This document shows, one piece after another, positions 22,026 through 35,069 of a DNA stretch of 64,000 bases. A model generated the notes under the pieces. That model ran no database searches. It saw only the letters and a program-made list of their open reading frames with translations, and had not been told where the DNA came from. Both the position numbers and the translations under genes were made by a program. The stretch comes from Vanrija pseudolonga (Eukaryota; Basidiomycota; Tremellomycetes; Trichosporonales; Trichosporonaceae), in contig NC_085849.1 of NCBI RefSeq assembly GCF_020906515.1, forward strand, positions 2,046,001 through 2,110,000. The letters run 5' to 3'. Positions within the stretch are counted from its first letter, which is position 1. Each line of letters starts with the position of its first letter.

Positions 22026-25000
22026 ACGGTGTTCACGACGTCATTTGTGAAGCTGGGAACAGGGGCGGTGCCGACTTGGAGTTTGTCGGTGCTTTGGAAT
22101 CGCGGGTGCACGACCGGGAACAGCGCCGGGAGGTGTTCCGCTAGCCCGACGGCACCGTCCGGTGCCGTGGCCGCTCCCGGTGGCGGCGGCAGGGTTCTGG
22201 CGGGTGGGTCGGGAACTGGAATCCAGCGATAAAAGTCTCCTCAAAGCATACATAGACCTGGGTCGATTCTATATTTTGTGTACATGTACCAGGTTAGACA
22301 AGGAGCAATGAAAGAAACATGCATATGGGCTGGATTGTCTGAGTGCGGGAGGATTAGTGTGGTGCGTGGAGGGTGAGGGTGCTGACCGGGGAGATCCGAC
22401 GGAAACACAAGCTGCACTGACTTTGTACGAGGGAGTGTGTCCAAGGAAGGAGGAACGAACAGGCACACTGTGCACACAGGCAGGATAGATCAGACTCACT
22501 GTGCAGATGGCCGAGGTACAAGCGGCGGAAATGAGCCAGGAGCCTACAGGTGGGAGAGGTGCAAGTTGTGCAAGTTGCAGCGGAGATGAGAGAAGAGCCT
22601 GCAGGTCAAAGTGCGGCCGGGTGGGCGGGATCTCATCGCATGTCTTGATTCCAGTGCGGTTTCCGCCACCTAGTGACGAATGCGCCGAAGTCAAGTGACT
22701 AGTGTTGAGCATTGGGGATGACGGGAGAGGTACAGGAGGGCCGAGTGGCCGAGAGCGACCACTATGGACCTGGCTGGTGCGGCGAGTACTGGCGGGACTG
22801 ACATAGAGGAGAAGGACGATCAAAGATGTGGGGTCTGCATGATGTAACTGGTACAGGTCCTGGGCCTGCCCAGCAGGACCGTGCCTCTGCCCCGAAGGGG
22901 GACGAGAGGTGCTACGGGGGCAGCGGTTAGAAAGCCATGAGTGACCTCAGAGGCTGGTCATGGCACTGCAAGTAACTGAGCCGCTTGCAGAGATCTGTGG
23001 CACTCATGCAACGAGCTGCGTTTGTACATGGGAGTTGGTTACCGGGAGAGGGACAGCCCGAGATGAGAAAGTGTCTCGAGGCGACGCTTGCACCTAAAGC
23101 CCGACCAGTGAGCATCAGTGACCAATGGACCAGGCTCCTTCACAGGGTGGCAGGCTGACATGTGTGCTGATTCCAGCGTCGTCCTGGTCACTCTGTGACG
23201 CACTCACACCTAAGCGACAAGCGTCGGTCAGTATCGGAGACATCGGGAGAGGTAGGACTGGAGACTGGAGTTACCACTTGCTGGCTGGCGGGTGAGATTG
23301 CCAGGAGCCAGGAGGGAGCAAGCGCCACGCGCGTCCGCGCGGCTCGGAGACACCTGCCTCGTGCGACGCTGGTAGGCGATCAGATCCACGTCATGTCCAT
23401 TACCCCAAGCGCTCTAGCCCGACCGGCAGCCTGGTACGAGTGCGGCTAGGCCAGAGATACCAGGCTAGCCAGTATCATGGGACGAGGGTTGTTGCGGGTG
23501 TGTGCGGCGGATAGCAGGCTTGGTGGCGTTAGAGCCTGCTTCCCCGTCTGGTGATACCGGCGGCAGTGGGCCAGCAGTCACCCAGCGTCACCCACCCACC
23601 CCAACGCATCCATTGGGCAGGCCACATGCACTGCATTCATCATCCTGACACGCACCCGAGAGGCGACTACAATGTGTATGCTGCACTGCATGCCACGGAG
23701 CGGGAGGTGGTGCAGGGTTGTTGGTGCTGGCCGCTGCGAGTGACCGGGCGATATCTACAAGCTTGCTTTAGGGGACAGCGGCCTATCTGGCGCATGGCGC
23801 AGGGTGTGGGGAATGCGCACCGTCCGACAGACGGTGCCAGTGCATGGGGACACACGAGCCAGCCGGCGGAGAGCCTCCCGCTGTCTTGCGGGCGGACCTG
23901 TCACGCTCGTTGGCTCTGGATAGCGGTGCGACCGGACGCAGCACCATCTCCGATGGGATCGAGGGTGCATATGGCTCCTTCCTCCGGTGCATGCGGAAGA
24001 GACATGGCCGTTTGTGCGGCGGTTTGTTTGCGTTGCGTACGCTGCGCTGACTGCGCTGTGCCGCACACCAGGACCATGGATCGTCATGATGAAACCATGC
24101 ATGCTGCCCACGACACATCACCGAGGCATTCATTAGCGTCTGCCGCGCGGCTCCACAACGTCAAACTTATGGCAACATGAGCTTCTTGGGGTTTCTTGTT
24201 AGCCGACAAGCTTGTGTGGTGTCTGCCCACCACACACTGCTGCTGCTGCCGCACGCTAGGCGCCGCAGCCGACAACGATGCCGCCGCAACCCCGCGCTGC
24301 CCTTGTTCCTCAAACCAGCGCTACTGGTGCATGCAGTCGATGCGATGGTACCTTGTGCGTTTGTGGTCCAACACCCATCCCCGGATTGTGGTCACTGCCC
24401 GTTACGTCACGATTGCGCCTCACTGTGGGTTGGGGCACCATGGCACCACAACGTCGCCGCCGCCGCCGCAGCTGTCACATGCTACCAAAAAGTCACCTCT
24501 ACGCCGCACAACTCATGTTCGGGTATGTAGTTAGCAATCGACTAGGTTGGTATGGGCGCTATGCTGCCAATGTAACATGCGCACTGCCTAAGTGACCTCT
24601 CGCCCGAATGGGCATGGCATGGATGCTTGGCGGTTGCGGCACAAGTTGTCGACACAACTCGGCACCTCATGGGTCATGTCATGATGTGATGATGATTGGG
24701 GGTCATGATGTGATGTGATGATTGGGGGTTGCATGTAGAAGACCGGCTCCTGTCACCTCTTCTTTGAGCCTGCCAAAGACCAACAACGCAGCGCGCCCTT
24801 CGCTCAGCGGCAGCGGCTACGTGTAAGACTACTACATTTACAATGAAGGCCCTCTACATAACTACGTGTCGAGTTGCTTGTATTTTATTATGCTACAGTC
24901 ATGATAGGGGGAACGTCGTAAGGGAGGTACGAGTCGTTGCAAGATTATCGTGGTGGTGGTCACTTGCGTGCGTACTTGCAAAGGGTGTAACGCCCAGGCA

Positions 25001-25353
25001 TCAAGCCGAGGAATTTTGGGCCCCAGGAAGGTGATGAATCAAGGCCGGTCCGAAGTGCCAAACCACGCTAGTCTTGCGCGGCAATGGACAGAGGTGGGTT
25101 GGGCTGGCTTCCGATCGAATCATACGCAGTGCAGGTGGAGGTCGACAGTGGGGAAAGCAAGATTGGTGTTGGTACAGATGCGGGGGATCCGGAAGCGAGC
25201 TGCGGGGGATGCGGCTTGCGTTCCAAGAGTGCCGAGTTTGGTTGCGTGCATGACGAGAAGAAAGATTTAAGACCCAAGATTGTGCGGTGGAAACCAGACT
25301 AAAAGCCGTCGTGCCTGAAGTCATGTCGGCTTTGCTCCACGGATGATGAGTGC
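22026..25353. other. convergent 3.3-kb spacer without a recognised gene
   Basis: The ABC gene (+) and the cyclin gene (-) point towards each other across this stretch. It contains a diverged 55-bp-period duplication at about 22525-22610 (GCGGAAATGAG and GCGGAGATGAG copies, each followed by an AGCCT.CAGGT segment) and a TGATG-rich duplication around 24670-24735. The longest frame (23551-24180) is rich in His, Trp and Cys with no domain, which argues against coding. No tRNA or snRNA signature was found. Confidence 0.5.
22525..22610 (+). repeat. imperfect 55-bp tandem duplication
   Basis: Two copies starting at about 22525 and 22580 share GCGGA.ATGAG, then AGAGCCT/GGAGCCT and CAGGT. The copies have diverged by roughly a quarter by eye. 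Its origin is unknown. Confidence 0.5.
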
Positions 25354-26546
25354 CTATGCGGCGATGGGAACAGCGTCGTCGTCAATTCGCCGGCGACCGA
25401 AGAGGCGTTTGACGAGAGAGTCACGTGCATCCTTTATCGTTGCCGACGATGCAATGTTGGTGGGGATCGAGTCGGGGTCCGCGATGCGGATGGGGACTGG
25501 GGCGGCGACAGAAGCTGTGTGGTGGACGAGGTCGGGGGTGGTGGCATCCTCAGTGATGGGCGTGAGCGGTCCGTCAGAGCCCAGCGACGATGTCGAGTCG
25601 GAGCGGTCGAGGCCAGGAGCCATATGAGAGTAGACGCCGTTTGCGGCAGGCTTGGTGTTGGGGACAGCCGTGGGGTCGGGGATGACCTCGCCCGAGACAA
25701 GACGCGGGGTGACCGGAAGCGGCGACTCGCCACACGACACGGGCGACATCGGCGGCGAGTCGAAGGTGTACTGCTGCAGGAAGTACTGCGTGTGCTGGAC
25801 AACCTCCTCCTCGGTAATGGCAAGGTTGTAGTCGAGAAGGTAGAGTAGCTGCTTCTCCATGAGGTTGATCTCGGCCTGAGAGAACATCTGGGCGTAGCGA
25901 CACCAGTGCTTGTTCTTTGGCGACGAGTCGTTGAGGTACTTTGCGGCACAGATGAGCGTCGCGAGGAAGACACGGTGACGGGTACAAGGCATGCCTGGAA
26001 AGCGCGTCAGTATGGTGGGGGGAAAGGACAATACGGTGGCTCCACAGTACGTGGATCGCTCTACGTACCCTTGGCGACGCGCGGAAGACGGGTGCGAAGG
26101 CGCTCGAGGTAGACGATCGTAGCGATGAGCGTCGAGACCTGCACGTTTGATTGTTCGCAGACAACCGCGACAAAGGTGGTCAGAGACGGGAGTCCCGCCG
26201 CCTGGGAGTCGACGGTTTTCGCGTCAATGGCAGTAGACGAGGCAATGACAGAGGTCGTGGTACGCGCGAGGAAGGCTGTTGTGAGAGATAGTGTGTTAGT
26301 ATTGAGGTGCACGGACGTGGTGGCGGTGGTGGCTGGACGCGCCGCCATGGGTGGTTACTCACTGACAAGCTCGCGCGACACGTCCGAGCGGATGAACTCG
26401 AGCAGTGCAGGCTCGTGGATTCCGCACTGCTCGAGCGACGCGGGGTGGATGCGGTCCTCAAAGCACGGTGAGGAAGGCATGAACTTTGGTGTTCCACTCG
26501 GGTAGAGCGAGGCCGACGAGGATGAAGACGACGGTGTTGAGAACAT
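25354..26546 (-). CDS. Pho85-type cyclin (Pcl1/2-like), 343 aa
   Basis: Three exons (26546-26363, 26275-26069, 25994-25354) join cleanly. The cyclin box covers roughly residues 60-200: SNVQVSTLIATIVYLERL, then MPCTRHRVFLATLICAAKYLND, SSPKNKHWCRYAQMFSQAEIN and LMEKQLLYLLDYNLAI. The LNDSSPKN-HW and LMEKQ-LLYLLD signatures are those of fungal Pcl cyclins that partner the Pho85 CDK in G1 and polarity control. A Ser/Pro-rich C-terminal tail (SPPMSPVSCGESP) with many SP/TP sites may be a phosphorylation target. The tail ends in a basic KRLFGRRR segment. The leader just upstream has a GTG trinucleotide repeat (26550-26574). The exact Pcl subfamily cannot be fixed by eye. Confidence 0.88.
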
Positions 26547-29500
26547 TATGGTGGTGGTGGTGGTGGGTGGTGGTGTGAAGGTGTGACTAGGGGATACGTG
26601 TAGGATGTTCGTGAGAGGGGGGAGGTGTGCGTCGACGTTCAACGTCAATGCAGTTCGAGTTTGTGCACGGCGACTAGCGTCTGGCTGTGTGTAGGTGATA
26701 CAAGGTGGAGGAGGATGGGGAGTGGTGCTACGAGATAGGACCTGCCCAGTGATATATGTAGTTGTCACGCGTAAAGAGTAGTAGTCAAGTATGGTGGGGG
26801 CGTCTCTTGGTGCACCGCCAGGTAGATGGCATGTAGTGGACAGTCGCGTCTCAGTGACCACTGGCAGCAAGTAAAATCAGGCTAGCAGCCGCCGCCGCCG
26901 CCAGCGTACCCAAGGCCGATGTGTCCCTTTGGGCTCTCTCTCCCATACACCGTTTGTATGACGACAACCCCTCAGGGGTCACACTTTTTTTGGCGTCGTA
27001 ACTCGCGTCCAGGGTAAAGGAGGGGATGGAGAGGGAAGGGGAGGGAGGAGAGGGAAGGGGGGGACGGAAGGAGGAAGAGGGAAGGAGGGGAGGAGGAGGG
27101 AAGGCGCATGCGGGGCGTACAAGGCACCAAGCCCCAAGTCAGCCAGTGCAGAGGTGGGCAGCAGCAGGTAGAGTGAGTGAAAAAAATGGTGCCTGGGGGC
27201 GCAGCGCCGTGGGCCCGAGCGTGCTGTCGAGGAAAAATAAGAAGCCTGGTTGAAGCATTCCCTTGTCCCTGCGGCGGCGGGGGCGGCGGCGCCATGGTCG
27301 TGGGTTTTGCGCGGCCGCCCCGCTGTTCCCCGTTGGCCGTCGTCTACGACGCGTGATCCCTTGCAATGTCACGCACCCATCACTACCGCCGCAATCAACC
27401 ATGCCTGCCACGGCCAGCCCAACCTTGACTTTGAATGGGCAGTGGGCTGCAATGCCGCAGCCGACGATTTGCGGCATTGTCCCCCCCCCCCCACCCTCCA
27501 CCCGAGCAGCAACCATGGCATGGCCACTAGCGCCATCCGGCTGATACCACCACCCACCCACGACGTACATGCTTTCTTGCTCGCTCCTGCTATCACCGGC
27601 GCTAGCTAGCGCGGATCAGAGGAAATCTCAAAGCAGACAAGCGACCGAAAAAAACGAGGTGTCACACCCCATCCATGATCGTTTTGCTCTGCCAGGTCCA
27701 CTCAATTACAACAACCCCTTGTTGAACCAAATACAATGGAAATAAATGTGCCGATGCAAGGTTGAGGGTGAATCCGACGCGCGCGTCGAACCGATGACCG
27801 ATGGGCGCGCGGATGCGGCGCGCGGCCTTTGACAGAGACAATGTACAGGTGTAGCGCCGAGAGCAGCAGCACACCAGAGACAAAGGCCACAGTCCATTGT
27901 CGTGGATTGACGGCACGCGGTGCACAATGCATGCTCTATACCCGTTGCTCTGTGTGGATTCCTCTGGCAACGTTGACGACCGACCTAGCGCTGCGGCGGC
28001 AGGCAGATGCACTGCTCCTGCTGCGAGGCGACCCCGCCCAGATTGCGTTCTCAAACGACCCCCAAATTGCCACTTGATGCCGGAATATGTTACAACATGG
28101 TAGCAATCTGATGCGCCAGACATTACGCTCACCTCACCTGTCGCCGCGTTGTAGAAAGCCGGCCCAGGCCTCGAGTGTATTCCCCGCCGTTTCAAAACAG
28201 GAGGGGAAGAATGTGCGACGCGCACCCTCCGCGACGACGCAATGTTCGGCTGACAGCATCCTAAGACTTTCGATGCACATTGCCGTGGAAACCACTTCGA
28301 GCATACCCTGCCAACGCGCGCACCGCAGCATTGCTGCCACACGGCGCATGCAGCGGAGCGACCACGGATCATCCTTTGCGACAGCCAAGGCAACGCCACT
28401 ACAACGCCGCCGCCGGAGTCGGCAACCGCTTGTGAACATTGGCTCGAGGCGTCACTCTCGGTGCCTCCTCATCTCGGGCATGGAATGCCAGTTGCGTTAA
28501 GTTTGCTGCAGTAACGGTGCGCAGCGCCTCATCTGCGCCTCGTATCTCTAGGACACCCGCATTCCGTCCGTTCCGCCGTGCATAGGTTGGGGAAGCGACG
28601 GCGACCAGAGTTGTTCAGCATCAGGACCTCCACCCATTGTGCACATCTCTTCCGATCATCGGAGCGCCCGTCGCTTAATATGGACGGTGGGGGGGTTCGG
28701 CAGGCTCACATGCCGAGGGATGATGATAACTTTGGCGCTAGTGAGTGGGACAACATGGACCTTTTGGCTTGAGATCAGGCCTCCTCTCGAATGACCCAAT
28801 ACGCGGTGCCTTGTCAACTTTACCCACCCCTCTCTCGGGATTGCCGTGCGGTGGGCGACGGGTGCTGGGAGCTGGAGTTGGGAGTTGTAGCTGGAGCGCT
28901 GGAGCTTGCGCTGGAACAGCTGATGCGCTTGCATGAACTGTAACCGACGAGGATGACACGGTGCCCGCATCACATGGGTTTCGGCGTACGCACACGCGGA
29001 ACACCGGGGTCAGTTGTGGGCGTCGTCACCAGAAGCCACGATTGACATCATGACTTGTTTCATCTCCCACTTGCTGCGGTGAGACTGTTGCACCAGTACT
29101 CAGCCACACTGAGGCGTCTGCCACCAATGTCACTGCTAGTCACCACCACCGTTCAATCAATCGGTCGGCTCCAGGTTGCAGTGCACACTGCAGCAGAATT
29201 GTGGCGCAGAAGCTGAATACAACTAGTTGGATCGACGACGACCAACGACGAGGCGCCAGCCAGGACGCCATTAGAACGCGTCCGACGCCACCGAAACGCG
29301 AACTGGGCACTGGCGTTTCAGGGGAGCCGTCTGTATGCAAAACGATGGCGGCCGAGGCGGTGATGGCGGCGGCGGCGACGAGGCGGCGTCTTTCAAGGGC
29401 AAATCTGGGGTAGTCACAGGAATCCTACCTACCCTTACTCGTCGCACTCGTCGTGTCGCGCCGCTTTGTCGCCCCCCTTCAGCGGACCCCGCCGCGCCGC

Positions 29501-32500
29501 GCTGTTGTAACAACCTCCCGCGACGCTCGCATTCATGGCATGTGAGACTGGGTGGATGCGACCTAGTTTAGGACGCTGGGACGGAACCGAAAGCAAAAAA
29601 ACCAATCGTCGTCACGGCCTTCGTCGTTCTCGAGTTGCCCCGCAACCTTGTCGAACCCTGTGTCCTCCCCTGCCTTCTTCTTTCTTGGACTGTGCCTCAC
29701 ATTCCCCTGGTACCATACCCTTGTCGCTTGTCGCATATGCCGTGTGCGGGCGAGAGAGAGAGAGGTACACCATGCGGCGCAAGAGTGGCCACCCACACGA
29801 GTCGTCTCCCCCACCCCAGTTCAGCGGTGCGAGCAGCAGTGCCTCCAAATACATTCTGAATGGATAGGCGCTCTCGTCACAAGAGGGGCGTTAGAGAGCA
29901 AGGGTGTCACTGGCGGCGTGCTTGCTCGCACACCTCTGCATGACAACCAACCTTGTGCGTAAACGTTTACATTCCATTCCACCTTGACCCAACATGGTGG
30001 ACTGTGCCTTGCTCGCTTGTCACTCCCACGAGCCTTGACCAGGCACTTGTTTCCGCCAGCCTGGCTCGCCCTTGCTCGCCCTTGCCCTTGCCCTCGCCCC
30101 TCGCCCGACAGACAGTGCTTCGGTGACCGATGCATTGCCGCTCGCTGCATACAAACTGTAAACTTCAGTCTGGGCCCAGGTCGAGCGAGGTCCATGTCGG
30201 ACGACCAGTTGCGCCTCGCAGCATGATCACGTACAGCTGATGTCAGGTGCGTTACTTGCTCCCAACCGCCAGCAGCCCACCGCCCACCGCCCACCGATTT
30301 GCACTGCATGATGACAGGTCATTGGTGGTGGTGGTGGCGGCTGCGGCGGAGGACATGAAAGAAGGACCCCAAGCCACGAAAGAAGACCCCAAGACGCGTC
30401 AAGCCACAACCCCGCGTGCTCTCTCTCACTCGCCGGGGTCTGGACGCCTCGTTCACACCGCATGTGGGGGTTAGGCGGATTCCAGACCAAGGGGGTGAAG
30501 GATTGTGGCAAACCACGCCAACGATGCATACTGCGCTGGATCGGCCCCATTGGTTAGTGGCGTGCATGTTCGTTCGAGCTGCGACTACCAGGCGCCAAGC
30601 CATACCTCCTCAGCTTGTGCACTCGTTCAATTGTCACGGCAATTGGAGGTTAGCAGCGGCCGATGATGATTACAATTCAGCTTATCGATTAGTCCATACT
30701 GTAACATAGCCTGCTATGTAGAGAGGGTTTGTAGTCGTCGTCGCGGTCAACTAACCACCGACGCGTTTCCGTTCATATCCGCGCTTCCTTGCTTACTCAT
30801 GTGTGTGCGCATGCGTGCGCGCTCGCTGTGCGGACCCAAGCCGAAACCAAGCCGGTGCGAGTAGAGGTCCGACCGAGCAGCCCACCCAAACCTACGCGCT
30901 GAATTGCTTGCTTAGCGCGTATGATTTGATTTCTACCCGCGTCGCAAGGCAACCGATACGCGTATCCTACCTTGCCTAGCACAGGGTGACTCTCAACTCA
31001 AGACAGGTTTCGACCATTATTCGACCCAGTCGCGTTTCGAGGGTTGTGCCAGGTCCTGAGTGAGTGGGGGGTGGTGGGCGGTTCGGACTTGAGCTTGTCA
31101 CTGGCAATACTGGGTCCGAAAGCCTGGGCGGAGTTGGTGCCGCTCGGCCGCATGCGATGCCGAACTGGCCGCTACAAACCCTTCTACAGTGGGCAAGTGC
31201 TTCAGGTAAAAAGCGCTTCCAAGGTGGGCTAGGCAGTGTCTGCATGTCACATCCGATGGCAAATAGACGCCGCATTACAACATTCCCTAGGGACTATACT
31301 GATAGTGTTTAGCAGCTGGGGTTAGTCGAATACCATCTTTTATTTCCAAGGTGTAGGTAGCTGCGCTGTGTAAACAGCACTTGATTTGTTTTGCCAAGGT
31401 TTAGTATTCCTCTATAGAACACGGAGGACATGGGGCGAGTTATCCGCCCCTCGTGGTGTGTGTGGCTGTCTTTCTCGGCCGCACACGACCGTCGCCTCTC
31501 CCCCATACAAAGCATTCGTTCGTAATCGAACAAGTCAACGGGGACGACAGACTGCGCATGCACATGCATGCATGTTGGGGACGAGGGCTTCGCGTCGCCC
31601 TCCCCCACTCATGTCCGTCGACAACCGGTGAGTCACCGCAGCCACCGGCAAGCCCCGCACAACTTCGGCAGTGCGCCCACTTCCCCGCGTGAAGCCAAAA
31701 GAGCTGGGTTTGGGTTGGGCCGACATGCACCTGGCTGTAGCCTGCTTGCATTATGGATCTGGCAGCGGACATGGGCACGCTGTGACCGCCGCCGCCTTTC
31801 GGTCAACGTCGTCGTCGTCGCCCGTCCGTCCGACTCGTGTCGCCTCTCGTTTAGTGGTCGTGCCGAGGATAACCCAAATACAACCTTGTTTTTAAGCTCC
31901 CACCCGACATGCCGAGGTCAAGCCCACACGTCAGATTAAGCGCGCCGTTACGTGATGCGCTGGACCGAACCTTGTGCTGGAAAACCTGCAGTCTCGTCCA
32001 TTGTGACGGGCAGTATGCACACCGCCCGCACGGTACCGTTAAGCACCTGCATACCTTGGAACCCTTGGCGGGTACCCAGGCTACAGGTCACTACATTCCA
32101 GGCGTCCTGATTGTCAGTTCCAGAATAGACGGTTGTAACGCACACATGGGGTGGTCAGCCGACCAATACTCGACCACTCGACCACCACAAACCTCCGCAA
32201 GTATGTAATACTCGCCTACGAAGAATCCCCCGACCTGACCTGGCCTGATCGTCTGTCAATTACTGGACGACGGGCATGCTGCAGCGATCAGGACAGGTCT
32301 CTTCTCGGGCGACACTAGCAGCGTTACATCGTCCCTCGCTCATCACTTCCCTGTCCATTATGATGCTATTCTAAAAGCCGGTCCACGGCCGCGCTGTACA
32401 TTCCAGCGCAGAATCCCAGTTCCAATGTCATCCCCAGCAGGTTTGATGACCATGCGGGTCGCGTTCCCGTGTTCACCGCCACTGATGCAAGCGACCCAAA

Positions 32501-35069
32501 CCCACAGCGGCCGCGTCATCGGCTCGGTGTTCAACGCTGCGTTACATACTTGCTCTCTCCCGCAGTTCTCCTTACACCCCGACCCGACGCCGTGGCCGAT
32601 GACGCTTGACGCTTGACGCTGGCTCTGCACTCGCACTCGCACCTCCGGCCGGGCACATTTCCCACTTTTTCCTCGCCGCCTTCCTTATCAGTCTAGTGGG
32701 GGGCGTGGAAGGTACCCGCGCACGCCACAGCCGCCACATGATCGGCTGGCTCTGCCAGCTGAGCTCAGCTCTGCCTCCGCCTCCGCATACCAGAGATTGC
32801 CACTACTGAATGTACACGCAGGAAGGGCGAGGCGAGTCGGGCCCGTGGCCCTCCCGCCACTACCACGATTTAAGCTTTACTCTCGGGCATCTGGGGCGTC
32901 TGGGTCCGCCTTTCGGCACACAGCGGCAAGTAAAACGCCGTGTTGGTTTGCTTTGGTTTGGTTCGGTTTCGTGGTAGTAGTCAATGTTCCGAGTCGACGT
33001 CCCCAGTTTTCTGTGTGCCGTGGCTTTACTGCACCCGAATACTCGTCCTCGTTCGTTCGACAATTCATAAACGAAGCATGTACGTATGCATCGGCCGGTC
33101 CGTGCCGTCCGTGTCGGCAGCCGAGCGGCCCAGCGACGGGGGGCGTTGGGCCGCGAGCGGCCTGTGGCCTCTTGTTGTCCAATCGACATGTCCCGGTTTG
33201 TCGTTTTCTCATTGTCCAATCGACGTGGCATGTTATGTTGTCTTCGAGTCGATTCGTGGCATAGGCGGCAGTCGCAGCAGCAGTGTCCCCGCCTCTTGGC
33301 CATCAGCTGACGCTTGCCAAATGCAACAACAACACAGCCACACTTCGGTGGCATCTCTATCGGAGTCAAGCTGTGGCGCTGGTCCCGCTCCCGCCGCCAC
33401 ATGGGCGGCATGTGTGCTGCTGCCGCGCCACCGGTGCCGGCAGCAGCAGATCAACGGGATGGATGTGGCTGCGGCGCATTCTTCTTCCCCGTGGGCAGGC
33501 CACCTCCGCCAAGCACCATCCATGCAGAGGTCTGTCTTGAGAGTAAGACAAAGAGTACGAAGTCGTAAACGCCGCTGAGACAACGTCCCGACGCACGTCG
33601 AAGAGGTCGCGCGATCCACAGGTCTTGGCATTCCGCCACCAGCAGCCACCTGTACGGCATGCACCACCAGGCTGCGGTGGCCTCCTCTTCGGCTCCAGCG
33701 TCCCGAGGCACCGTACCGCACTACTTGTTCGTGCCGGCGTCCTGGTAAGACATGCTCATTCTCCGCCGACGACGCCTTGCCATACACGTCAGAATGCACA
33801 CGACTAGCCCACAGCACCGTCGGCGACCGAGGACCGAGGCACGCAGCAATCTTATCTGCGCCTAGGCGGTACGTGCGGGCACAGTATCAATGCGACGCGT
33901 GTAGTGCATGTCGTCGTGCGTGAGTGGGCTGGCTGAGCGGTCACACGAGTAGTATGGGCGTCACACGACGAGGCGTCGACGGCGGAACGACGGTCAGACT
34001 GGTTTCGAGGGTGCCGTCGAGAACAGCTCACACACGATGTGCAACAGCACGCAAGCGGTTCTGACTCTTCGACAAGTGGCAATCTCCTCTTCGTGGCACC
34101 GAGGGGGGCGGCGAGGGGAAGTGAGAAGGGGGCAGGGGGCCACCTAGTGGATGGCGAGGACAAGTGGCACTGACGAGTGACACTGACAGAGACACGAGTC
34201 GCTGGACAGTGACAACGACACGACTCATTGGAGTGGTCGTCGAAGTCAAGCCCACCATCACCGTCTGAGCCCCCAACTCACCTCCTCTGACTCGACTGGG
34301 GGAGACGGACGGCCCGCTCGCCAGCGTTCGCCAGCGGCCACGCTCCCTCCCACCACTTCACCCCACAGCAGCTCTCAACCCCGCCACACCCGCCCAATAC
34401 GCCCCTCTACACTCCCTCTCAAAAACGAGGGTGCGACCAGCCTGCCTGCACTGCATGCATTCTCTACCACCCTCTTGTTGTTCTCGAGGCCAATTCCTTC
34501 GAGACGCAGGTGGCAGGCGCGGCCACAAAAGCAACCTAACGCCGCCGACAGCGATCAAACCTTGTCTCGCCACCACATCCATCGCCCCACACTCGGTTCT
34601 CGTCTGACGGATCCCTGCCACGGCCGTCACGCCGACTCTGGCCAGAGTCGAGTTCCAGAGCGTGCAGCATACACGGCCAAGGCCAACCGCTTACCGCGTC
34701 GCACCCACGCAACTAAGCTCAGCTCCACCACGACCCGCCACATCACCGACGGAACTCAATCCGCCACGCACACGCCCGCACACCTCCCTGTGCCTGCCAC
34801 GACCAGCCACCGTGAACATCCAAGGCCCGGCACGTCACTGCACCCGCTTCTGCGGGTGGGTGCCTCTGTGCCTCCCGCGTGCGCGTATCGCCGCGATGTG
34901 CATGGCCGACGATGGATGCTCGGCGACAAGGTGGATGCACCAGTGTGGCTGTTGGCTTGTGGCAGAGACGTCTGGTCACTGCCACAACCACCTGCTGCAA
35001 CGCTCCCCCCACACACCCCCACACCCCCGCCAGTGCCCACAATATGCATGCAATATATGCCAAAACATC
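26547..35069. other. 8.5-kb block with no convincing gene
   Basis: Between the cyclin start and the last exon of the uS9m gene I find no protein with a recognisable domain on either strand. I also find no chain of exons linked by proper splice sites and no tRNA B-box followed by a T-run. Open frames up to 245 codons exist (for instance 27662-28399 minus) but are rich in Cys, Trp, His and Arg and look like chance frames in GC-rich DNA. Visible landmarks are a poly-C run near 27481, GAG/GGA-rich purine tracts at 27020-27100, CTGGAG-rich DNA at 28865-28920, and short CTCGCCCTT and CCCACCG tandems at 30060-30105 and 30275-30298. Cyclin promoter sequence should lie at its left edge. Confidence 0.55.

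Noticed and set aside
23551-24180. 209-codon plus-strand frame in the ABC-cyclin spacer
   Set aside because: High His, Cys and Trp content, no domain, no splice partners; likely chance.
27662-28399. 245-codon minus-strand frame in the gene-free block
   Set aside because: No recognisable motif, Cys/Trp/Arg-rich, and no consistent third-position GC bias by eye.
26547-35069. mobile-element remnant in the gene-free block
   Set aside because: No transposase or polymerase motif, no terminal repeats and no target duplication could be recognised by reading; absence is not proof.
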